NCBI GenBank assembly: GCA_947446335.1
Contig: CANFGA010000193.1
Coordinates: 1 to 6,324 of the forward strand
Direction of reading: 5' to 3'
DNA from: Oxalobacteraceae bacterium
GTDB taxonomy: Bacteria > Pseudomonadota > Gammaproteobacteria > Burkholderiales > Burkholderiaceae_D
DNA: 6,324 nucleotides
Shown here: positions 1 to 6,324 of the stretch, one piece after another
How positions within the stretch are numbered: position 1 is the stretch's first letter
Layout: the number at the start of each line of letters is the position of its first letter
The notes under the pieces: model-generated
What the model saw: the letters and a program-made list of their open reading frames with translations, nothing else
Database searches by the model: none
Told to the model about the DNA's origin: nothing
Made by a program: the position numbers and the translations under genes

Positions 1-434
1 CGGTGACTGCGCTGCGCCACGGCAGCAACGGCGATTTCGTCTACGTGCTCAACGCGCGTGAACGCACCGTGGCCCTGCGCACGGTCACGCGCGGACAAGC
101 CAGCGCCACACAGGTCGAGATCAGGACCGGCTTGAAGGTGGGCGAACAAGTGATCACCGAGGGAGCCGACCGGCTCAAGGATGGCGCCAAGGTGATCTTG
201 CCCGGTGACAAGCCGCGCACGCCAGGCAAACGCGGCGGTGCTGCTGCTTCGAACTCGGCTGCGCCCACGCCGGCCCAGGCCGGTGCGGTCGATGCCGGCG
301 CGGCAGCTGCTGGCACCCCGGCGGCCGGCGCCCCGGTGGCCGGCACCCCGGTGGCCGGCACCCCGGTGGCCGGCACCCCGGTGGCCGGCGCTCCGGCGGC
401 CGCGCGCAATCCTGCAGCCGGTTCGGCGCAATGA
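1..434 (+). CDS. mdtA: Membrane fusion protein (periplasmic adaptor) of RND efflux pump, MdtA-like, C-terminal part
   Basis: Partial gene cut by the left edge; the first whole codon is at 3 (a GTG, most likely an internal Val) and the stop is TGA at 432-434, leaving 143 residues. In this family the protein is anchored to the inner membrane, sits in the periplasm and joins the RND transporter to an outer-membrane channel. Visible residues 1-70 match the C-terminal membrane-proximal domain of MdtA: ALRHGSNGDFVYVLNA, then TGLKVGEQVITEGADRLKDGAKV, close to E. coli MdtA as I recall it (ALQMGNEGHFVWVLNS, IDRLTEGAKV). The lipoyl and hairpin domains lie upstream, outside the window. After about residue 71 comes a 72-residue tail rich in Ala, Pro, Gly and Thr, with a GTPVA-type pentapeptide repeated six times; the E. 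coli tail is much shorter and not repetitive. The stop overlaps the mdtB start. The family call is firm. MdtA versus MuxA naming is a matter of convention. Confidence 0.88.
   Translation, partial: VTALRHGSNGDFVYVLNARERTVALRTVTRGQASATQVEIRTGLKVGEQVITEGADRLKDGAKVILPGDKPRTPGKRGGAAASNSAAPTPAQAGAVDAGAAAAGTPAAGAPVAGTPVAGTPVAGTPVAGAPAAARNPAAGSAQ
312..401 (+). repeat. Six in-frame 15-bp tandem repeats encoding GTPVA-type pentapeptides
   Basis: Six consecutive 15-bp units lie at 312-326, 327-341, 342-356, 357-371, 372-386 and 387-401. The consensus is GGCACCCCGGTGGCC, encoding Gly-Thr-Pro-Val-Ala. Units 3, 4 and 5 are identical; the others differ by one to three bases, giving GTPAA, GAPVA and GAPAA. 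The unit length is a multiple of three, so gain or loss of a unit would change the MdtA tail by five residues without breaking the frame. Three identical neighbouring copies suggest recent expansion by slippage (inference). Each unit holds CCGG-TGG-CCGG, a short self-complementary element that might form small hairpins. Confidence 0.95.
431..434 (+). other. ATGA stop/start overlap of mdtA and mdtB
   Basis: The mdtB ATG (431-433) overlaps the mdtA TGA (432-434). No clear Shine-Dalgarno sequence lies in the 20 bases before the ATG (CTGCAGCCGGTTCGGCGCA), so mdtB translation is probably coupled to termination on mdtA. The overlap is seen directly; coupling is inferred. Confidence 0.85.
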
Positions 435-3400
435 ATCCGTCCGGTCCATTCATCGGGCGCCCGGTAGCGACCGCGCTGCTGATGCTGGCGATCGTGCTGG
501 CTGGTATCGTCGGTTTCAAGTTCCTGCCCTTGTCGGCCTTGCCGCAAGTCGATTTTCCGACCATCCAGGTTCAGACGCTGTATCCCGGCGCCAGCCCCGA
601 AGTGATGGGCCAGACCGTCACCGCGCCGCTCGAGCGCCAGTTCGGTCAGATGTCGGGCTTGCAGCGGATGAGTTCAACCAGCGCGGCCGGGGTTTCGTTG
701 GTCACGCTGCAATTTGGTTTGGGCCAGACGCTGGACGTAGCCGAGCAGGAAGTGCAAGCGGCGATCAATGCCGGCGGCTCGCTGCTGCCGACCGATTTGC
801 CGGCGCCGCCGGTGTATGCGAAAGTCAATCCGGCCGATGCGCCGGTGCTGACCCTGGCCATCACGTCCGACACGATGCCGTTGACCGAGGTGCAAAACAT
901 CGTCAACACGCGCCTGGCGTTGAAGATCAGCCAGGTCGCCGGCGTGGGACTGGTGACGCTGTCGGGCGGCCAAAGGCCGGCCGTGCGGATCCAGGCTGAC
1001 ACGCAGGCATTGGCGTCCAACGGGCTCGGACTCGACACCTTGCGCACCGCGATTGCTGCCGCCAATGCCAACAGCGCCAAGGGCAGCTTCGATGGCCCCA
1101 CGCGCTCGTTTACGATCAATGCCAACGACCAGTTGCTCGCTGCTGCCGATTACAAAAAATTGATAGTCAGTTATCGCAATGGCGCCCCGGTGCGCCTCTC
1201 TGACGTGGCCAACGTCATCGACAGCGCCGAAAACATCAAGCTCGGGGCTTGGGCCAACCTGAAGCCGGCCATCATCTTGAACGTGCAGCGCCAGCCTGGC
1301 GCGAACGTGATCGCCACCGTCGATGCGATCAAGGCCCGCTTGCCCGAATTGCAGGCCGGCTTGCCGAGCGCGATGCAAGTCGATGTCTTGAGCGATCGAA
1401 CCACCGGCATTCGCGCCTCGGTCAAGCATGTCGAGATCGAACTGTTGCTGGCCGTGGTGATGGTGGTGCTGGTGATCTTCTTTTTCTTGCACAGCATGCG
1501 CGCCACCATCATCGCCAGCCTGGCGGTGCCCATTTCCTTGATCGGCACCTGCGGCGCGATGTATTTGCTCGGTTACAGCTTGAACAACCTGAGCCTGATG
1601 GCGCTCACGATCGCGACCGGTTTTGTCGTCGACGATGCGATCGTGATGATTGAAAACATCGCGCGCCATATCGAAAAGGGTGAGACGCCGATGGCTGCCG
1701 CGATCAAGGGCGCAGCCGAGATTGGCTTTACCATCATTTCGCTCACCGTCTCGTTGATCGCGGTGCTGATTCCGCTGCTGTTCATGGGCGACATCGTGGG
1801 TCGCTTGTTTCGCGAATTCGCGATCACGCTGGCGATCACGATCCTCATTTCCTGCGTCGTCTCGCTGACCTTGGTGCCGATGATGTCGGCGCGCTGGCTG
1901 AAAAGCCACGCCGAAGAAAAGCCGGGCGCCCTGGCGCTGCGCACGCAAGCTTTCTTTGACCGCGTGGTCCATCACTACGACCGCGGCCTGATCGTGGTGC
2001 TCAGGCACCAGGGTTTGACGTTGCTGGTGGCCGTGGCGACGCTGGCGCTGACGGTGCTGCTGTACATGGTGATTCCGAAGGGCTTGTTTCCTACCCAGGA
2101 CACCGGTCAATTGCAGGCGCGCGTCGAAGCGTCGCAATCGGTCTCGTATGCGCGGATGGCAAGCTTGCAGCAAGCTGCTGCCAAGGCGATCCTGGAAGAT
2201 CCCGATGTCGAGTCGCTCAGTTCGCAAGTGGGCGTCGATGCGGCCAACAACAGCATGCTGCACACGGGGCGCATGCTGATCAATTTGAAACGCGAGCGCA
2301 CCAGCAGCCAGCTCGATACAATGCTGCGCCTGAAGCAGCGGGTCAGTGAAGTGGCCGGCGTGACGCTGTATCTGCAGCCGACCCAGGATTTGACGATCGA
2401 CGCCGAAACCGGGCCTACCCAGTACCGCGTCTCTTTGGAAGGTTCCGACAGCGCCACCGTCACGCTGTGGGCCAACAAGCTCGTTGCCCACTTGAATGCC
2501 AAGGCGCAACTTCGCAACGTGGTGACCGACGCCGGCGCTACCGGCGCGGCGGCCCAGATCATCATCGATCGCGACAGCGCGGCGCGCCTGTCGATCACCA
2601 CGGCGGCGATCGACGACGCCTTGTACAACGCCTTCGGCCAGCGCATCGTCTCGACCATTTTCACCGAAACCAACCAGTACCGGGTGATCCTGGAAGCGCG
2701 GCCGGGTACGTTGACGACGCCGGAGTCCTTGGGGCAGTTGCCACTGCGCACCGCTTCCGGCAAGACCACGCCGTTGTCCAGCATAGCGACCATCAGCGAG
2801 CAACCGGCGCCGCTGCAGATCACGCGCGTGGCCCAATATCCGGCCACCACGCTCGGCTTCGATACTGCCGACGGCGTGTCGCTGGGCGAGGCGGTCGACG
2901 TGATCCGCGTGGCAGCACAGGAGATCAAGTTGCCGGTCGCGGTCAGCATGACCTTCCTCGGTGCGGCTGGCGCTTATCAGGCATCGCTGTCGAGTCAGCT
3001 CTGGCTGATCCTGGCCGCGCTGGTGTGCGTCTACATCGTGCTCGGCGTGCTGTACGAAAGCTACATCCATCCGATGACGATCTTGTCGACGCTGCCATCG
3101 GCTGGCGTGGGTGCTCTCTTGATGCTGATGATCAGCGGCCAGGATCTGGGCGTGATCGGTATCATCGGCATCATCTTGTTGATCGGCATCGTGAAGAAGA
3201 ATGCGATCATGATGATCGACTTTGCGATCGATGCCGAGCGCACCGAGGGCAAGTCGGCGCAGGAAGCGATCCACCAGGCGGCGCTGCTACGGTTTCGGCC
3301 GATCCTGATGACGACGCTGGCGGCGCTGTTCGCGGCCGTGCCGCTGATGCTGGGCTGGGGCGATGGCGCCGAATTGCGCCGTCCGCTCGGTCTGGCCATT

Positions 3401-3556
3401 TTCGGCGGCTTGATCGTGAGCCAGTTGCTGACGCTGTTCACGACGCCGGTGATTTACCTCGGTTTTGATCGCCTCGGGCGGCGCTGGTCCGGCCGTCCCG
3501 ATGCCGGCAAAGACGGCAAAGACGGCGAAGCGACTGCGGGCGGGAGCGTCGCGTGA
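431..3556 (+). CDS. mdtB: RND multidrug efflux transporter subunit MdtB, complete
   Basis: Inner-membrane proton/drug antiporter subunit of 1041 residues, against 1040 for E. coli MdtB as I recall. In the family it combines with MdtC in a mixed trimer that exports drugs with MdtA and an outer-membrane channel. The layout is the full RND fold: TM1 at about 12-30, periplasmic loop 1 (about 31-336), TM2-TM6 (about 338-490), TM7 (about 529-549), loop 2 (about 550-856) and TM8-TM12 (about 857-1015). The TM4 proton-relay pair is D401-D402 in GFVVDDAIVMIEN; TM10 has K922-K923 in GIVKKNAIMMIDFA, K923 matching AcrB K940. Also diagnostic are TAPLERQFGQMSG, VYAKVNPADAP, TLSGGQRPAVRI, GDIVGRLFREFAITLA, PKGLFPTQDTGQ, QDLTIDAETGPTQY and ELRRPLG, which favour MdtB over MdtC. 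The ATG overlaps the mdtA stop and leaves a short cytoplasmic N-terminus (MNPSGPFIGRP), about nine residues shorter than in E. coli. The polar C-terminal tail carries a small DGK duplication. The Pseudomonas counterpart is named MuxB. Confidence 0.96.
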   Translation: MNPSGPFIGRPVATALLMLAIVLAGIVGFKFLPLSALPQVDFPTIQVQTLYPGASPEVMGQTVTAPLERQFGQMSGLQRMSSTSAAGVSLVTLQFGLGQTLDVAEQEVQAAINAGGSLLPTDLPAPPVYAKVNPADAPVLTLAITSDTMPLTEVQNIVNTRLALKISQVAGVGLVTLSGGQRPAVRIQADTQALASNGLGLDTLRTAIAAANANSAKGSFDGPTRSFTINANDQLLAAADYKKLIVSYRNGAPVRLSDVANVIDSAENIKLGAWANLKPAIILNVQRQPGANVIATVDAIKARLPELQAGLPSAMQVDVLSDRTTGIRASVKHVEIELLLAVVMVVLVIFFFLHSMRATIIASLAVPISLIGTCGAMYLLGYSLNNLSLMALTIATGFVVDDAIVMIENIARHIEKGETPMAAAIKGAAEIGFTIISLTVSLIAVLIPLLFMGDIVGRLFREFAITLAITILISCVVSLTLVPMMSARWLKSHAEEKPGALALRTQAFFDRVVHHYDRGLIVVLRHQGLTLLVAVATLALTVLLYMVIPKGLFPTQDTGQLQARVEASQSVSYARMASLQQAAAKAILEDPDVESLSSQVGVDAANNSMLHTGRMLINLKRERTSSQLDTMLRLKQRVSEVAGVTLYLQPTQDLTIDAETGPTQYRVSLEGSDSATVTLWANKLVAHLNAKAQLRNVVTDAGATGAAAQIIIDRDSAARLSITTAAIDDALYNAFGQRIVSTIFTETNQYRVILEARPGTLTTPESLGQLPLRTASGKTTPLSSIATISEQPAPLQITRVAQYPATTLGFDTADGVSLGEAVDVIRVAAQEIKLPVAVSMTFLGAAGAYQASLSSQLWLILAALVCVYIVLGVLYESYIHPMTILSTLPSAGVGALLMLMISGQDLGVIGIIGIILLIGIVKKNAIMMIDFAIDAERTEGKSAQEAIHQAALLRFRPILMTTLAALFAAVPLMLGWGDGAELRRPLGLAIFGGLIVSQLLTLFTTPVIYLGFDRLGRRWSGRPDAGKDGKDGEATAGGSVA
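3506..3523 (+). repeat. 9-bp direct duplication in mdtB 3' end
   Basis: GGCAAAGAC occurs twice in tandem (3506-3514, 3515-3523), giving GKDGKD at residues 1026-1031 of the cytoplasmic tail of MdtB. It is in frame, and probably a harmless slippage product in an unconstrained tail. Confidence 0.7.
3542..3546 (+). promoter_or_regulatory. Probable Shine-Dalgarno for mdtC (GGGAG)
   Basis: GGGAG at 3542-3546 stands six bases before the GTG at 3553, a normal spacing for a ribosome binding site, and lies inside the last codons of mdtB. It supports the GTG as the mdtC start and contrasts with mdtB, which has no recognisable site. Confidence 0.6.
3553..3556 (+). other. GTGA start/stop overlap of mdtB and mdtC
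   Basis: The GTG start of mdtC (3553-3555) overlaps the TGA stop of mdtB (3554-3556). The arrangement repeats that at mdtA/mdtB and points to translational coupling and a single transcript for all three genes. The overlap is seen directly; coupling is inferred. Confidence 0.85.
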
Positions 3557-6324
3557 ATCTATCGGAACCTTTCGTACGGCGCCCGATCGCCACCATTTTG
3601 CTCACGATCGGCATCGCATTGGCCGGCATCGTGGCGTACTTCGTGCTGCCGGTGGCGCCGCTGCCGCAAGTCGACTATCCGACCATTTCGGTGTCGGCCT
3701 CGTTGCCGGGCGCGAGCCCGTTGACGATGGCGACCTCGGTGGCAACGCCGCTCGAGCGGCGCCTCGGTTCGATTGCCGGCGTCAATGAAATCACGTCCAA
3801 CTCCGGCAGCGGCTCGACCCGCATCAGCTTGCAGTTCGAGCTGAACCGCAAGATCGACGCCGCCGCGCGCGAAGTGCAGGCGGCGATCAATGCCAGTCGC
3901 GTCGACTTGCCGGCCACGCTGCGCAGCAACCCGACTTATCGCAAGGCCAACCCGTCCGATTCGCCGGTGGTGATTCTGGCACTGACCTCAAGAACGCGCA
4001 CGCCTGGCCAGGTGTTCGATGCCGTGTCGAACCTGGTGCAGCAAAAGCTGGCCCAGGTCAAGGGCGTCGGCGATGTCGAAGTCGGTGGCGGTTCGCTGCC
4101 GGCGGTACGCGTCGACCTGTTGCCGTATGCGTTGAACCGCTACGGCGTTTCGATGGAAGACGTGCGCGCAGCGCTGCAGTCGACCAATGCAAATCGGCCT
4201 CGGGGCGCAATTGAAGGCGACGATCGGCGCCTGCAAATCTATTCCGGTGCTACCGTCACCGGCCCGCGCCCGGCGGCCAAGGATTACCGTCCGCTCGTGG
4301 TAGCCTGGCGCGATGGCGCCGCGATCCGTCTCGATGACGTGGCCGAAGTGGCTGACAGCGTCGAAAACATCAATACGCTGGGCTTGTTCAATGGCGACCC
4401 GGCCGTGATCGTGCTGGTCACGCTGCAGCCGGGCGCCAACGTGATCGAAACCGTCGATGGCGTGCGCGCGCTGCTGCCGCAATTGCAAGCGCAGCTGCCG
4501 CCCGACGTGCAACTGGCGATCGCCTCCGACAGCACCAATTCGATCCGCTCGTCGCTGCATGAAATCGAGATCACGCTGATCATTTCGATCCTGCTGGTGG
4601 TGCTGGTGGTGAGCGCCTTCTTGCGCAGCGTGCGCGCCACCATCATCCCGGCCGTGGCCACCATCGTTTCCCTGCTGGGGACCTTTTGCGTGATGTATGC
4701 GCTCGGTTTCAGCCTGAACAACCTGTCGCTGATGGCGCTCACGGTGGCCACCGGTTTTGTCGTCGACGATGCGATCGTGGTGCTGGAAAACACCGCGCGC
4801 CACATCGAAAACGGGATGGACCGTTTCGAGGCCGCGTTGCTGGGGGCGCGCGAAGTGGGTTTCACCGTGCTCTCGATCAGTCTCTCGCTGGTGGCGGTGT
4901 TCATTCCGCTGCTGTTCATGGGCGGCCAGGTCGGACGGCTGTTTCGCGAGTTCGCCGTGACCTTGTCGGCCGCGGTGCTGATCTCGCTGGTGATCTCGTT
5001 GACGACGACGCCGATGATGTGTGCCTGGCTGCTCAAGCCCGGTGACATGAATAAAGAGCCGGGCCGCATCGCGCGCGTTTTCGAGCGCGGTTTCGACAAG
5101 ATACTGAAGCTGTATCAGATCAGCCTGGACTGGGCCTTGTCCAGCGCCGCGCTGGTGATGGTGATCCTGGCCTTCGTGATCGGCTTGAATGTCTACCTGT
5201 TCAGCGTCGCGCCCAAGGGCTTCTTTCCGCAGCAAGATACCGGCCAGATCCGCGGCGGCGTGCGCGCCGACCAGAGCATTTCATTCCAGGCCATGCAAGG
5301 CAAATTGAAACAATTGGTCGACATCATCGACGCCGATCCGGCCGTCGCTACCGTGGTTGGTTTCACCGGCGGCAGCCGCGCCGGGGGCGGTTTCATGTTC
5401 ATCAACTTGTTGCCGGCGGCCGAGCGCAGCGAAGGCGCGCAAGAGGTGATCGCCAGACTGCGTCCCAAGCTGGCCAAGATCACCGGCGTGCGGCTGTTCC
5501 TGAACCCGGTGCAAGACTTGCGCATGGGCGGGCGACAAACCAATTCGACTTACCAGTACACGTTGAAGAGCGATAACAGCGCCGACTTGAAGCTATGGGC
5601 GAACCGCTTGTCCGATGCGATGCGGGGCAAGGCCGAGTTGATCGATGTCGATACCGACCAGGCTGAAAACGGCGTCGAAACCTTTGTCACGGTCGACAAG
5701 GATAGCGCGGCGCGGCTCGGCATTTCATCGCGCGATGTCAACAATGCGCTCTACAACAGCTTTGGCCAGCGCCAGGTCGCCACCATCTATGGCGAGATCA
5801 ACCAGTATCACGTGATCATGGGCGTGGCGCCGCGCTTCGCCACTAGTCCGGAAGCGCTGCGCGATGTCTATGTGCCGTCGAAGCCGGTGGCCGGAACCAC
5901 TGCAGCCACCGCCACCACCGCGGCCACCGCCGGCACGATCACGACCGCCACCGGTATCAGTGCGCTGCGCGATCCGGCCAGCGGGCAGGCGCTCAGCACG
6001 GCATCGACGACGATGGTGCCTTTGTCTGCGATCGCCAGCTTCGCCGAAAGTTCGACGCCGACCTCGATCAGTCACCAGGATAGCGAACTGGCCACGACGA
6101 TCTCGTTCAACCTGGCCGAAGGCAGCACGCTGGTTGCCGGTCAGGATGCGGTCATGGCGGCCGAAGCCGAGATCGGGATGCCGATCAATGTGCGCGGCAG
6201 TTTCGAAGGCACCGCGCGCGCAGCCCAGGATAGCAACGACCAGCAACCGCTGTTGATTCTGGCGGCGATCGTGGTCATTTACATCGTGCTCGGCATTTTG
6301 TACGAGAGCCTGGTGCATCCAGTC
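3553..6324 (+). CDS. mdtC: RND multidrug efflux transporter subunit MdtC, 3' end beyond window
   Basis: Second RND subunit, partner of MdtB in the mixed trimer. The frame is open for 924 codons to the window edge with no internal stop; about 135 residues (the last membrane segments) are missing, judged by E. coli MdtC (1025 residues). The GTG start is chosen because its N-terminus, MNLSEPFVRRPIATILL, matches MKFFALFIYRPVATILL of E. coli MdtC in length, and the next ATG (3727) would delete TM1. TM1 is at about 11-33, loop 1 to about 338, TM2 at about 339-358, TM7 at about 531-552, TM8 at about 899-917. TM4 has D405-D406 in GFVVDDAIVVLEN; the TM10 Lys lies outside the window. MdtC hallmarks are LPVAPLPQVDYPTISVSASLPG, YRKANPSDSP, VGGGSLPAVRV, FTGGSR, VQDLRMGGRQTNSTYQYTL and NSFGQRQVATIY. 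Oddity: residues 775-821 between DVYV and VPLSAIA form an Ala/Thr-rich stretch where E. coli MdtC has about seven residues. The Pseudomonas counterpart is MuxC. Confidence 0.95.
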   Translation, partial: MNLSEPFVRRPIATILLTIGIALAGIVAYFVLPVAPLPQVDYPTISVSASLPGASPLTMATSVATPLERRLGSIAGVNEITSNSGSGSTRISLQFELNRKIDAAAREVQAAINASRVDLPATLRSNPTYRKANPSDSPVVILALTSRTRTPGQVFDAVSNLVQQKLAQVKGVGDVEVGGGSLPAVRVDLLPYALNRYGVSMEDVRAALQSTNANRPRGAIEGDDRRLQIYSGATVTGPRPAAKDYRPLVVAWRDGAAIRLDDVAEVADSVENINTLGLFNGDPAVIVLVTLQPGANVIETVDGVRALLPQLQAQLPPDVQLAIASDSTNSIRSSLHEIEITLIISILLVVLVVSAFLRSVRATIIPAVATIVSLLGTFCVMYALGFSLNNLSLMALTVATGFVVDDAIVVLENTARHIENGMDRFEAALLGAREVGFTVLSISLSLVAVFIPLLFMGGQVGRLFREFAVTLSAAVLISLVISLTTTPMMCAWLLKPGDMNKEPGRIARVFERGFDKILKLYQISLDWALSSAALVMVILAFVIGLNVYLFSVAPKGFFPQQDTGQIRGGVRADQSISFQAMQGKLKQLVDIIDADPAVATVVGFTGGSRAGGGFMFINLLPAAERSEGAQEVIARLRPKLAKITGVRLFLNPVQDLRMGGRQTNSTYQYTLKSDNSADLKLWANRLSDAMRGKAELIDVDTDQAENGVETFVTVDKDSAARLGISSRDVNNALYNSFGQRQVATIYGEINQYHVIMGVAPRFATSPEALRDVYVPSKPVAGTTAATATTAATAGTITTATGISALRDPASGQALSTASTTMVPLSAIASFAESSTPTSISHQDSELATTISFNLAEGSTLVAGQDAVMAAEAEIGMPINVRGSFEGTARAAQDSNDQQPLLILAAIVVIYIVLGILYESLVHPV
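5887..5955 (+). repeat. Low-complexity Ala/Thr-coding stretch inside mdtC
   Basis: Residues 779-801 of MdtC are almost entirely Ala and Thr, with a few Gly, Val and Ile. The DNA shows imperfect reiteration of GCCACC, at 5905-5910, 5911-5916, 5923-5928 and 5947-5952, mixed with related ACC/GCG/GCC codons. It forms the first half of the insertion at 5875-6015. The pattern suggests growth by replication slippage, now partly decayed. It remains in frame and breaks no known catalytic motif. Confidence 0.8.

Noticed and set aside
312..401. Possible CRISPR array or protein-binding iteron cluster
   Set aside because: The units are directly adjacent with no spacers, 15 bp long, in phase with the reading frame and inside a coding tail, so they are a coding tandem repeat.
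205..999. Open frame of 264 codons on the + strand spanning the mdtA/mdtB junction
   Set aside because: Out of frame with both genes. It stays open over the 15-bp repeats because their length is a multiple of three, and its product is Arg/Pro/Ala-rich without a domain.
674..3274. Very long open frame (866 codons) on the minus strand, opposite mdtB
   Set aside because: Its translation is rich in His, Asp, Arg and Gln with no domain pattern, as expected when the antisense of a GC-rich, codon-biased gene happens to lack stops. The + strand frame encodes a full, recognisable RND transporter.
2467..3468. Open frame of 333 codons on the + strand inside mdtB
   Set aside because: Out-of-frame shadow of the mdtB 3' half with Arg/Asp/Gly-rich nonsense composition; no independent start signal or family match.
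3484..3556. Terminator or internal promoter between mdtB and mdtC
   Set aside because: No GC-rich stem followed by a T run and no convincing -35/-10 pair is visible; the genes overlap and leave no intergenic space.
3727..3729. ATG as an alternative start for mdtC
   Set aside because: It would remove TM1 and the conserved LPVAPLPQVDYP segment, whereas the GTG at 3553 gives the family's normal N-terminal length and has a Shine-Dalgarno-like site.
3988..5235. 415-codon open frame on the minus strand, opposite mdtC
   Set aside because: Same His/Gln/Arg/Asp-rich composition as the antisense frame over mdtB. It mirrors conserved mdtC codons and has no recognisable family.
5875..6015. Frameshift or sequencing error in mdtC instead of a true insertion
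   Set aside because: The frame is the same before and after the segment, conserved MdtC sequence resumes at VPLSAIA in phase, and the segment contains no stop; a frameshift pair is unlikely.

Overview
The window lies inside one co-directional operon on the + strand, encoding a heteromeric RND (resistance-nodulation-division) multidrug efflux pump of the MdtABC/MuxABC type. It holds the 3' end of a membrane fusion protein gene (mdtA-like, 1-434), a complete first RND transporter gene (mdtB-like, 431-3556) and a second RND transporter gene that runs off the right edge (mdtC-like, 3553-6324). There is no intergenic DNA: mdtA/mdtB overlap by 4 bases in an ATGA, and mdtB/mdtC by 4 bases in a GTGA. 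No promoter, terminator, RNA gene, mobile element or CRISPR array was seen, and no stretch longer than a few bases is without a gene.

The host is probably a Gram-negative beta-proteobacterium, perhaps of the Oxalobacteraceae (Janthinobacterium/Massilia/Herbaspirillum-like). This rests on moderately high GC (about 60% by eye), frequent TTG Leu codons alongside GC-rich third positions, and the mdtABC gene order. It is an inference from composition and gene content; nothing here fixes the genus.

In the known family, two different RND subunits (B and C) form a mixed inner-membrane trimer. The periplasmic adaptor (A) links it to a TolC/OprM-type outer-membrane channel, and drugs are exported at the expense of the proton gradient. 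Both subunits here carry the Asp-Asp proton-relay pair in TM4, and MdtB also carries the TM10 Lys. The matching part of MdtC lies beyond the window. An outer-membrane factor gene could follow mdtC, but this cannot be seen.

The core is an ordinary, well-described efflux operon, and I see no evidence of an undescribed system. The unusual parts are low-complexity additions. MdtA has a roughly 72-residue Ala/Pro/Gly/Thr-rich C-terminal tail built on six 15-bp tandem repeats. MdtC has a roughly 40-residue Ala/Thr-rich insertion in its second periplasmic loop. The insertion begins with the same PVAGT motif, in nearly the same bases, as the MdtA repeats. Both segments should lie in the periplasm.
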